Source of the DNA: Gammaproteobacteria bacterium
GTDB taxonomy: Bacteria; Pseudomonadota; Gammaproteobacteria; Steroidobacterales; Steroidobacteraceae
Direction of reading: 5' to 3'
DNA: 6,739 nt
Assembly (NCBI GenBank): GCA_028293725.1
Contig: JAQGOE010000353.1
Coordinates: 1-6,739, forward strand
Part shown: positions 1-5,355 of the stretch, piece by piece
Layout of the letters: each line of letters opens with the position of its first letter
How positions within the stretch are numbered: the stretch's first letter is position 1
Program-made: the position numbers and the translations under genes
Notes under the pieces: generated by a model
Database searches by the model: none
What the model was told of the DNA's origin: nothing
What the model saw: only the letters and a program-made list of their open reading frames with translations

Positions 1-2
1 AT

Positions 3-569
3 CCAAGCGTCGATGCTGAGCACGACTATGCAGACCCATTCATTCAGGAGGCGTGGGAGGCATGGCAAGTGGCGCTAGCCGGTGCGCCTTCCGCTGCCCG
101 CACGATGGCCCCAACTCAGGACTTACGGGAGACATTGCGAGATGTATGTCTGTGGCTGAAATCTGCACTCGGATGTAAGGAGTGGGTTTGGGAGTTAGAC
201 CAGCGACTTGCTGCAATGAGGTGTCTTGAAGAGGCCGAGGTGCTGTTAAGTTCACCGGCCGAGACGCCGGCGGCTCAAATGCAACGTCAGCCAGAAACGA
301 TTGCCGCACTGCTGAGATCGCCCTTTGCGATGCAGGAAGTGATCAACGATTACCATCGGCTGGAGGCCAATGCGGACGCCATGGGGTTCCCCGCGAATGA
401 GGCTGTTCCGCAGCTTGACGCGAGACGCAAGGAGTTGGAGGCGTATCGAAACGATCTGCAGATAGCACGACGCGAAGAACCCGGGCACATACTCGTCGTA
501 AACGGATACGAGCGAACCAGTGTTGAGACGCCTCGCGACTGCGGTGATGCGTGCGATCTCTTCCCATAG
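3..569 (+). CDS. Unrecognised protein, C-terminal part (5' end outside window)
   Basis: The frame is open from the first complete codon of the window to a TAG at 567-569, giving at least 188 residues. A GTG at 69 is a possible start, but the codons before it read as ordinary protein (for example DPFIQEAWEAWQVALAGA), so the gene most likely begins upstream of the window. I do not recognise a family. The visible part is soluble and probably mostly helical, with Leu, Ala, Glu and Arg-rich stretches such as LDARRKELEAYRNDLQIARR. It has no membrane segment and no catalytic motif I can name. The last 30 or so residues lose the helical pattern and contain two Cys. It is separated from the icmT-like gene by 157 bases, so it may belong to a different transcript. 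The coding call is fairly secure; the function is unknown. Confidence 0.7.
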   Translation, partial: PSVDAEHDYADPFIQEAWEAWQVALAGAPSAARTMAPTQDLRETLRDVCLWLKSALGCKEWVWELDQRLAAMRCLEEAEVLLSSPAETPAAQMQRQPETIAALLRSPFAMQEVINDYHRLEANADAMGFPANEAVPQLDARRKELEAYRNDLQIARREEPGHILVVNGYERTSVETPRDCGDACDLFP

Positions 570-624
570 TCATACGCTCAAGTCCGGTAGGCACCCTAGG
601 AACTGGGTTCGGGCCACACTGACA

Positions 625-636
625 TCGCAAATGCGA
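625..636. repeat. Inverted repeat TCGCA-AA-TGCGA, nested in TGACA/TGTCA
   Basis: Perfect 5-base arms flank an AA spacer. A second pair of arms, TGACA at 620-624 and TGTCA at 645-649, surrounds it asymmetrically. Such symmetry is typical of dimeric DNA-binding protein sites, including ribbon-helix-helix proteins, but short arms like these also arise by chance. Confidence 0.35.
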
Positions 637-670
637 GGGGCAAGTGTCACAGAAAAGTCTTTCGATGTTC

Positions 671-680
671 GCTGATCAGC
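671..680. repeat. Perfect palindrome GCTGATCAGC
   Basis: A 10-base perfect palindrome 47 bases before the icmT-like start codon, lying between weak -35-like and -10-like hexamers. It is a candidate operator. There is no second copy in the leader, so iteron-type centromere function is not supported. Confidence 0.35.
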
Positions 681-726
681 ACAGTACGGTACGGGCATTC
701 CCACGCACCTCCTAGGGGAAGTTGAG

Positions 727-993
727 ATGGCGGCAGGTCGATACCATTGGAGCAACGCCGCACCTACGGCGCGATTTTTCACGCTACACGCGATCGCGTG
801 TCTACCGCTACTCGCCCTCGCGCTGCATCCCTCCTGGAACGGACTCTACATTTTGCTTGCTACGATCGCCCTACTCGTGTGGATCGAGAAAGTCCAGAAG
901 ATGACGCTGCAGGCGTTCTTCCGCTCGCTCAACATTGTTATGACGGGCCGCGTGAAATCCTCATTCAATCTCTTGAAGGCTCTCGGCCGGTGA
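727..993 (+). CDS. icmT: IcmT/TraK-family type IVB secretion/conjugation protein
   Basis: A small inner-membrane protein of 88 residues, close to the usual length of IcmT (Legionella Dot/Icm) and R64 TraK. Features resembling that family are an N-terminal HWSNAAPTARFF block (residues 7-18, family form roughly HWRNTA-ARFF), then a hydrophobic stretch (19-33), HPSW (34-37), a second hydrophobic stretch (39-53), and a basic C-terminal part with TGRVK (73-77). Two membrane segments are therefore likely. IcmT/TraK is a small conserved component of I-type transfer systems; its exact task is poorly known. ATG 727 is preceded by AGGGGAAG (714-721) at good spacing. The stop at 991-993 is 11 bases before the parM-like start, so the two are probably co-transcribed. 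The call rests on pattern recognition and is supported by the DotM-like gene further down. Confidence 0.8.
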   Translation: MAAGRYHWSNAAPTARFFTLHAIACLPLLALALHPSWNGLYILLATIALLVWIEKVQKMTLQAFFRSLNIVMTGRVKSSFNLLKALGR

Positions 994-1004
994 CAGGAAC
1001 ACAA

Positions 1005-2045
1005 ATGCCCGAAAACCTTCATGGCCAAAGACCCACGTATGTTGGGGTAGACGACGGACACTACGCTTGCAAGGTCGTGACCGAAAGTGGCCAGATGTTC
1101 TCCATACCTTCTCGCGCGAAGTCGGGGAAACACTTGATCGCCTGGCAGGGGGCGAGCGATGGCCTGGATGGAGGTATCTACACCGCCGAGGAGGGCACGA
1201 GCTTTACGGTCCACGCACACCTGTCCGAGTGTGACGACACCCGCTTTCGCGACTATCCACTCTCGCCTCTCAACCGCACCTTAGTGCATCACGCGTTACG
1301 CAAGGCCGGCTTCGCTGACAAGCCTGTGAGTATCGCCACTGGACTACCCGTGTCGTATTACTACGTCGGCGGCGAGCGCAACAGCGCGCTGATCGATGGC
1401 AAGGTTAAAAATCTCAAACGTGGCGTTCGCTGTGAGTCCGGCAATTGCGCTCAGATCATTGAGAATGTGGTCACGACAGAAGCGATTGCGGCCTACTTCG
1501 ACCAAGTGATTGCCATGGACGGTAAGGCAACGCCCATCTACGAAGAGGTTGAGACCGCCTGTATTGGCGTAATTGACATGGGCGGCAAGACGACCAACAG
1601 CGCTGTCATTTTGCCGGGTGGCTCGCAGGTGGACGCCGCGCGCTCGGGCTCCAGTGATGTGGGCGTACTCAGGCTCAACGATCAAATCGAGGCGGCGCTG
1701 CGCACACATTTCGGGTTCGATCAGGTCCCACCCCCGATCATTGAAGCGGCCATCAAGACTGGGCGCATAAAGGTGTTTGGCAAAGAGCACTCGGTCGAGA
1801 CAATCGTCCACGGAGCGAAGGAGGCCCTGGCTGATGCCGTCATGGCAACGGTTCGTACCAGAATCGGCTCTGGCAAAGATCTCGAGTGGGTGCTTTTTGT
1901 GGGTGGAGGCTCGATCGTGCTACGCGAGCAATTCGCGAAGCAATTCCCGCACGCGCGATTTCCCGAACGTCCTGAATTCGCCAACGCGCGGGGCATGCTG
2001 AAAATCGCTAAGTACGTCTTTGGACAGCGGGAGTTGGAATCGTGA
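1005..2045 (+). CDS. parM: ParM/StbA-family actin-like plasmid segregation ATPase
   Basis: A cytoplasmic actin-fold protein of 346 residues, near the usual ParM size (about 320-350). ParM filaments push plasmid copies apart when capped by ParR bound to a centromere. Nucleotide-pocket motifs appear in the expected order: phosphate-1 VGVDDGHYACKV (13-24), the family-typical ATGLPVSYYY (111-120), phosphate-2 GVIDMGGKTTNSA (188-200) with Asp191, and the adenosine motif LFVGGGSIVL (297-306). ATG 1005 is chosen because AGGAA at 995-999 precedes it and homology-like sequence starts 12 residues later. The same frame is open back to an ATG at 747, but that extension overlaps the icmT-like gene in another frame and is not protein-like. 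The TGA at 2043-2045 overlaps the next GTG start by four bases. With only 11 bases upstream there is no adjacent promoter or centromere, unlike R1 parC-parM-parR. Confidence 0.88.
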   Translation: MPENLHGQRPTYVGVDDGHYACKVVTESGQMFSIPSRAKSGKHLIAWQGASDGLDGGIYTAEEGTSFTVHAHLSECDDTRFRDYPLSPLNRTLVHHALRKAGFADKPVSIATGLPVSYYYVGGERNSALIDGKVKNLKRGVRCESGNCAQIIENVVTTEAIAAYFDQVIAMDGKATPIYEEVETACIGVIDMGGKTTNSAVILPGGSQVDAARSGSSDVGVLRLNDQIEAALRTHFGFDQVPPPIIEAAIKTGRIKVFGKEHSVETIVHGAKEALADAVMATVRTRIGSGKDLEWVLFVGGGSIVLREQFAKQFPHARFPERPEFANARGMLKIAKYVFGQRELES

Positions 2046-2236
2046 GGCAAAAACGCTATCCGCTGCTGCTCAATCCGAAGTATCCGCCCGAGCGGCAAGT
2101 TCTCTCGGCGCTGAATACCGTTCCGGATGGTGAGCGGGCCGGATTTTTACGTGCCCTCATCTTACTTGGACATCAGGAGATTGAACGTGATGCGGCACGC
2201 CACCGCGGGTACCTGAAGCCGGACCCGGCTCGGTGA
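2042..2236 (+). CDS. Small ribbon-helix-helix-like protein, putative ParR-type adaptor 1
   Basis: A 64-residue protein starting with GTG at 2042, overlapping the parM stop as GTGA; GGGAG at 2029-2033 is a good ribosome binding site. Its layout fits a minimal ribbon-helix-helix domain: a short strand RYPLLLNP (5-12), a helix from PPERQVLSAL (15-24), a turn with PDG (28-30), and a second helix FLRALILLGHQEI (35-47). The same pattern recurs in the next gene: strand, then NP/SP, then P-EQ/ER helix, then FL-R/K-A with L-G-H/Y. The two are therefore probably diverged duplicates. Position directly after parM suggests a DNA-binding adaptor that could bind the centromere or repress the operon. It has almost no tail beyond the domain, so a ParM-contacting region is not evident. 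The fold is inferred and no family was confirmed. Confidence 0.65.
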   Translation: MRQKRYPLLLNPKYPPERQVLSALNTVPDGERAGFLRALILLGHQEIERDAARHRGYLKPDPAR

Positions 2237-2760
2237 GCTCGATGGCGCAAGAACGCATCGAGTTGCGGCTCAGTCCCGCGAATCCGGAGGAGCAGGCCCT
2301 CAATGAAGCCCTGCTGCGCGAGGGCGACGGGTATGGGGCTAAGGGTCGCTTCTTAAAGGCACGCGTGCTGCGTGGCTATGTGGCGTTCGTGCGGGAAGTC
2401 GAGAGCATCCGCCGCGAGACTGACCCCCTGGCTGCATTGGATCGCATCGCCCAATCGGTCAATTCAGGACACTACCGTGTGTTGCGCGCGCTGCTGTACG
2501 CTCGGACCGCAATCTCCGACGCGCGCGCCGGGGGTGGGGTCGACGCACCCGGCCTCGGGGAGCACACCAGTGAGGAGCTGTTAGAGCCAGCGACTGACAA
2601 CCAAGCCGAGTTTCCTCCCGATGACACCCCGCCAGCCGCGCCGCCCCCACGTACACATAGCAACGCAGTGCCGGCGCAGGCCTCCAGGACTGGGCCGCGG
2701 GTTGACGCCGTGCCTGACTGGTCGATGTTCGCGCAGATCGCAGGCAAAAAGAGTCGGTAA
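2233..2760 (+). CDS. Ribbon-helix-helix-like protein with disordered tail, putative ParR/StbB adaptor 2
   Basis: 175 residues if translation starts at GTG 2233, which overlaps the preceding stop as GTGA. ATG 2242 (172 residues) is equally possible and has GGTGAG at 2232-2237 in front of it. Residues 8-50 match the ribbon-helix-helix-like pattern of the previous gene: strand RIELRLSP, helix PEEQALNEAL, then GRFLKARVLRGY. A helical segment follows (51-98), then a Pro, Ala and Glu-rich, probably disordered stretch (about 99-160), ending in a hydrophobic-basic tip, PDWSMFAQIAGKKSR (161-175). ParR proteins use an N-terminal ribbon-helix-helix domain for DNA and the C-terminal part to contact ParM, so this architecture fits a ParR/StbB-type partner. 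Its stop is immediately followed by the next GTG start. The role is inferred from fold pattern and position. Confidence 0.7.
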   Translation: MSSMAQERIELRLSPANPEEQALNEALLREGDGYGAKGRFLKARVLRGYVAFVREVESIRRETDPLAALDRIAQSVNSGHYRVLRALLYARTAISDARAGGGVDAPGLGEHTSEELLEPATDNQAEFPPDDTPPAAPPPRTHSNAVPAQASRTGPRVDAVPDWSMFAQIAGKKSR

Positions 2761-4158
2761 GTGGCTACGCGATCGCAGGGACAGGAATCCTCCTTCTCGT
2801 TCGATGATCCGTTGCTCATCGGCGCAGGTGTTGTAACGGTATATGCCGGTGGCTGGGCGCTCTGGCATTTCGGCCACGCCCAGCTGGCCGAGGTGTACGC
2901 TTACAGCCGCTACCTCGAGTTCTTCCTCCTTCGAGCGCTGGGAGAGATGATCTCCCTGCCGGGGATTCGCACGGTGCACCGGTGGATTGCCACGCTGTGT
3001 GCCCCGGATGGGCTCGCAGGGTCTTGCGAGCGGGACTTCTCAACGGTCAGTTGGTCGGAGATCGCCAACTCCTCGCTGTACGTTAATTTACTGGCGCTCG
3101 TCGGCCTGATGGCGTATTGCACGCGCCTCTTCCGCCGCGCCAATCGCCAGCACCCTAAGCTGCGGTACGCGAGGAGTCACACCATCCACACCTTCGTGGA
3201 CGAGTTGAAAGACGCACGCAATCCAAAGGATGGCGGCCTGCTTTATCCTCACCTGCGACTCTTCAGCGCGCTCGACCTGGTGTCTGCACCGCTCGATGAC
3301 CCAGTGTTTGGAATGTCCGAAACCTCCAGACAATTTATGTTCAAGCATGCCCTCGTACTCGACTGGCGGGCGGAGCCCGAGAGTTTGTGGGCGCCCACAC
3401 TCGACCGCGCGAAAGCGACTAACGTCTTTCGGGCGCAACTGGGCAGTCACTGGACCTCCTCTGCCAATCTCTCCCCAGGGGAGACCTTGGCCGCAGCAGT
3501 CACCATGTCGCGCGTGGCTGCGACCGATCCGAGCCTAGATTCTGCGGCATTCAAACGCGCAATGCAGGCCAGTGAGGCGATGATTCGATTCTGTTGGGAT
3601 CAATTCCGGCCTCCGCCGGTTCAACGTGGTCGGAATCGGCAGCCCGCTGCCGATCCTCACGCCTGGCTGCATCCCTCCATCGATCTCTGCGAACCGCGCG
3701 AAATCATCGGGCGTTACATTGGCCATCCAGCAGTGCAGGCGGTCCTCGAGCGCCACGCTTTCACCCGGACCGTGCTTTTTTCATTGTTCATAAACGCACG
3801 GCGGCTGGGCGTGTTGCAGCCCGCAGAACTACGGTGGTTACGGTTCTACGACCGAGGACTGTGGTACGCCATTGAGACCTTTGGCCGTGAGGCAGGCTTT
3901 GCGGAAGCAGCCGGGGTTTTGTCGCACTATCTGTATGAAGTGCGCGCGGGGGTGAGCATTCCCGAGCCGCAGCTCGACAAGGCGGTTTCAGGGTTAGAGA
4001 CGGCCCTGTCTCGATATAAATTCACGACCGACGATCGGGACCGCTACTGGAGGCAACATCCCACGCAAAGTCAGGCCCCGCCGGCCGCGCCCAGCGGCGC
4101 GGGATCGCAACACCGCGTAGCGGACATTGCCAACGCCGTCATGCACGTCCCCGCGTAG
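2761..4158 (+). CDS. dotM: DotM/IcmP/TrbA-like type IVB coupling-complex protein
   Basis: An inner-membrane protein of 465 residues; Legionella DotM is about 380, so it is longer than that relative. DotM/TrbA works with the DotL/TrbC coupling ATPase to recruit substrates to the type IVB channel. Visible parts: a hydrophobic segment at 18-36, a second amphipathic or hydrophobic stretch at 46-66, a clear membrane segment at 106-120 followed by basic RLFRRANR, then a large soluble domain. Family-like patterns in that domain are DWRAEPESLWAP (201-212), RAKATNVFRAQLG (216-228), HAFTRTVLFSLFINARRLG (332-350), LRWLRFYDRGLWYAIETFG (357-375) and SHYLYE (388-393). The last 30 residues are Pro, Ala and Ser-rich and look like an added tail. 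GTG 2761 begins right after the previous TAA, with a weak purine-rich site before it, which suggests translational coupling. Confidence 0.82.
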   Translation: MATRSQGQESSFSFDDPLLIGAGVVTVYAGGWALWHFGHAQLAEVYAYSRYLEFFLLRALGEMISLPGIRTVHRWIATLCAPDGLAGSCERDFSTVSWSEIANSSLYVNLLALVGLMAYCTRLFRRANRQHPKLRYARSHTIHTFVDELKDARNPKDGGLLYPHLRLFSALDLVSAPLDDPVFGMSETSRQFMFKHALVLDWRAEPESLWAPTLDRAKATNVFRAQLGSHWTSSANLSPGETLAAAVTMSRVAATDPSLDSAAFKRAMQASEAMIRFCWDQFRPPPVQRGRNRQPAADPHAWLHPSIDLCEPREIIGRYIGHPAVQAVLERHAFTRTVLFSLFINARRLGVLQPAELRWLRFYDRGLWYAIETFGREAGFAEAAGVLSHYLYEVRAGVSIPEPQLDKAVSGLETALSRYKFTTDDRDRYWRQHPTQSQAPPAAPSGAGSQHRVADIANAVMHVPA

Positions 4159-4218
4159 GCGGGCCACGGCGCGGCCCCTGTGCACCCCTTTTGGCACCGA
4201 GGCGGCGACCCGCGACGC

Positions 4219-4239
4219 TTTGGGGGGAAAATCCCCAAG
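4219..4239 (+). terminator. Hairpin TTTGGGG...CCCCAAG, possible weak terminator
   Basis: The arms 4219-4225 and 4233-4239 pair over seven positions, including one G-T pair, around an eight-base loop; an alternative register pairs GGGGA with TCCCC. It is 61 bases after the dotM-like stop, where the operon could end. There is no T run directly after it, so intrinsic termination would be inefficient at best. Confidence 0.2.
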
Positions 4240-4310
4240 CACAGCGTTGCTTTAGTTCAGCCGTAAGACCTGCTCGCCAAGATTCGTGAACGAGATATTC
4301 AAAAGAAGGT

Positions 4311-4340
4311 TTGAGCAGACTTCGGTGAGGTTGATAGAAT
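4311..4340 (+). promoter_or_regulatory. Candidate sigma70 promoter for the dsbC-like gene
   Basis: A -35-like TTGAGC (4311-4316) and a -10-like TAGAAT (4335-4340) are separated by 18 bases in a locally AT-richer stretch, 25 bases upstream of the start codon at 4365. AGAGG at 4350-4354 is the likely ribosome binding site. This would let the dsbC-like gene and the gene after it be expressed independently of the parM operon. Confidence 0.5.
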
Positions 4341-4364
4341 TGCACAATTAGAGGTTTCTATTAT

Positions 4365-5330
4365 ATGCGCGAAAAGGCAGGAGTCGGCTCAAACGTTCTT
4401 TTGTCATGCATTGCCGCGGTGTCCCCCATCGTTTCCTTTGCCGATGGGCAGATGCCGCTGGTGTTGCGCGACAATGTCGCGCTGCAGCGCTCGCCAGCAA
4501 CGCCACCGAACGCGAGAGATGTGGAACCCGGCCATGAAGGCGTCGCCGAAACCCGCGGCCACGATCCCGCCGCGGTCATACGGCGATACGGCACCATCCT
4601 CCATCAGGAACCGCTCGGGGCCGGTGGCCTAACGGCCTGGACAGTGGAGAAGAATGGACACCGGTTAGTGCTCTACAGCACCTCCGATGGCCAGGCTATT
4701 TTCGCCGGTATTGTTTGGGACTCCGTGACGGGGAGAAACCTGAGCGATTCCGTCCTTCCTGTTGTGAACGCTGCTGCATCGCCGGTCGGGATGTCGGCCG
4801 CCATTGCGGGGGGCGCCCTACTCGGCCCTTATTCTGGACCCATTCCTGAGTCGATCAAGACCATCGACTCGTTGGTCGGAATCAAAGAGGGCCACGGAGG
4901 GCCCAGTGAAACGCTGTATGTGATCTGGGACCCGCGTTGTCCCTACTGCCGCAGGGCATACCAAAATACCCGCGAGTACGTGAAACGCGGCTTCACCATC
5001 AAGTGGATCCCGGCCGCGGCCCTTCCTAATCCCGACCAGGGCGCCGCCCTTGCGGCGACCATCTTGCAGGCCCAACCCGCCCAACAGGCCAACCTGTTGG
5101 GTCGGGTGCTCGGACAACATGAGTCGCTTGCCGCCGTGCCGACTGAGGCAACACGGGCCGCCCTGGCGCGCAACCTCCAGTTCTTCTTTGCCGCCTTCCA
5201 AAACAATGGCATCGGCCGCGCCGGCGTGCCGGCTGCATTCTTCTTGGATCGGCGGACAGGTCAGCCTCGCATGATGCCCGGCATTTCCGAGACCCCGGTC
5301 ATCGAGGCTGTGTTCGGCAGGCTTCAATAA
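4365..5330 (+). CDS. DsbC/DsbG-like periplasmic thiol-disulfide protein (TrbB-like)
   Basis: A 321-residue exported protein. A signal peptide is likely: MREK start, hydrophobic core at 11-25, and cleavage after SFA at residue 26. Residues about 65-135 resemble the N-terminal DsbC/DsbG-type region, with GLTAWTVEKNGHRLVLYSTS then DGQAIFAGIVWDSVTGRNLSD. The thioredoxin-like domain follows with the CPYC active site at 192-195, preceded by the strand TLYVIWDPR, and a likely cis-proline at Pro289 in GVPAAFFLD. It is expected to form or isomerise disulfides in periplasmic channel proteins. In IncI R64 a thiol-disulfide protein, TrbB, is encoded beside TrbA, so the order here (DotM/TrbA-like then DsbC-like) supports a transfer role. 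It is longer than typical DsbC (about 215-240 residues), mainly from extra N-terminal sequence (27-65). The Cys15 in LLSC lies too early in the signal core to be a convincing lipobox. Confidence 0.82.
   Translation: MREKAGVGSNVLLSCIAAVSPIVSFADGQMPLVLRDNVALQRSPATPPNARDVEPGHEGVAETRGHDPAAVIRRYGTILHQEPLGAGGLTAWTVEKNGHRLVLYSTSDGQAIFAGIVWDSVTGRNLSDSVLPVVNAAASPVGMSAAIAGGALLGPYSGPIPESIKTIDSLVGIKEGHGGPSETLYVIWDPRCPYCRRAYQNTREYVKRGFTIKWIPAAALPNPDQGAALAATILQAQPAQQANLLGRVLGQHESLAAVPTEATRAALARNLQFFFAAFQNNGIGRAGVPAAFFLDRRTGQPRMMPGISETPVIEAVFGRLQ
5075..5107. repeat. Strong inverted repeat inside the dsbC-like gene
   Basis: CCCAACAGG (5080-5088) and CCTGTTGGG (5093-5101) are perfect 9-base arms around a CCAA loop. 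Pairing continues outward with GC-rich sequence (5075-5079 with 5103-5107) past a single bulged T at 5102, for 14 pairs in total. It lies within the thioredoxin-like domain coding sequence, so any role beyond coding is speculative. Confidence 0.6.
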
Positions 5331-5355
5331 ACGCCCAGCAGGCAGGATAGGACAC

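Larger units (their letters stand above)
570..726 (+). promoter_or_regulatory. Leader region of the icmT-parM-dotM operon
   Basis: This 157-base gap precedes the first gene of a five-gene run, so it is the likeliest place for the operon's promoter and control sites. It contains a perfect 10-base palindrome GCTGATCAGC (671-680), a 12-base hairpin TCGCAAATGCGA (625-636) nested inside the pair TGACA (620-624) / TGTCA (645-649), and two copies of CCTAGG (595-600 and 711-716). A weak sigma70-like pair is TTCGAT (661-666) and TACGGT (685-690) with 18-base spacing; it would overlap the palindrome, as an operator would. The ribosome binding site AGGGGAAG at 714-721 serves the gene at 727. Regulatory function is inferred from position and symmetry only. 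Confidence 0.4.
4159..4364 (+). promoter_or_regulatory. Intergenic region between the dotM-like and dsbC-like genes
   Basis: This 206-base gap is the only sizeable break between the five-gene operon and the next two genes. Its first half is GC-rich with two hairpins (GGGCC 4161-4165 / GGCCC 4173-4177, and the one at 4219-4239). Its second half is more AT-rich and holds a sigma70-like promoter and the ribosome binding site for the gene at 4365. I see no open reading frame of note, RNA gene, or repeated iterons. Confidence 0.5.

Noticed and set aside
747..1004. Long N-terminal extension of the ParM-like frame back to ATG 747
   Set aside because: It overlaps the icmT-like gene in another frame, has an unnatural Arg, Thr and Ser-rich composition and no ribosome binding site; ATG 1005 has AGGAA in front and starts close to the first conserved motif.
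1344..1811. 155-residue minus-strand open frame
   Set aside because: It lies wholly opposite the ParM-like gene, including its phosphate-2 motif, so it is a shadow.
4161..4177. GGGCC/GGCCC hairpin as the operon terminator
   Set aside because: Only five pairs, followed by a GC-rich stretch rather than a T run.
4395..4409. Lipobox-like LLSC in the DsbC-like signal region
   Set aside because: The Cys is at residue 15 with only two or three hydrophobic residues before it, and the hydrophobic core continues past it to a normal SFA cleavage site at residue 26.
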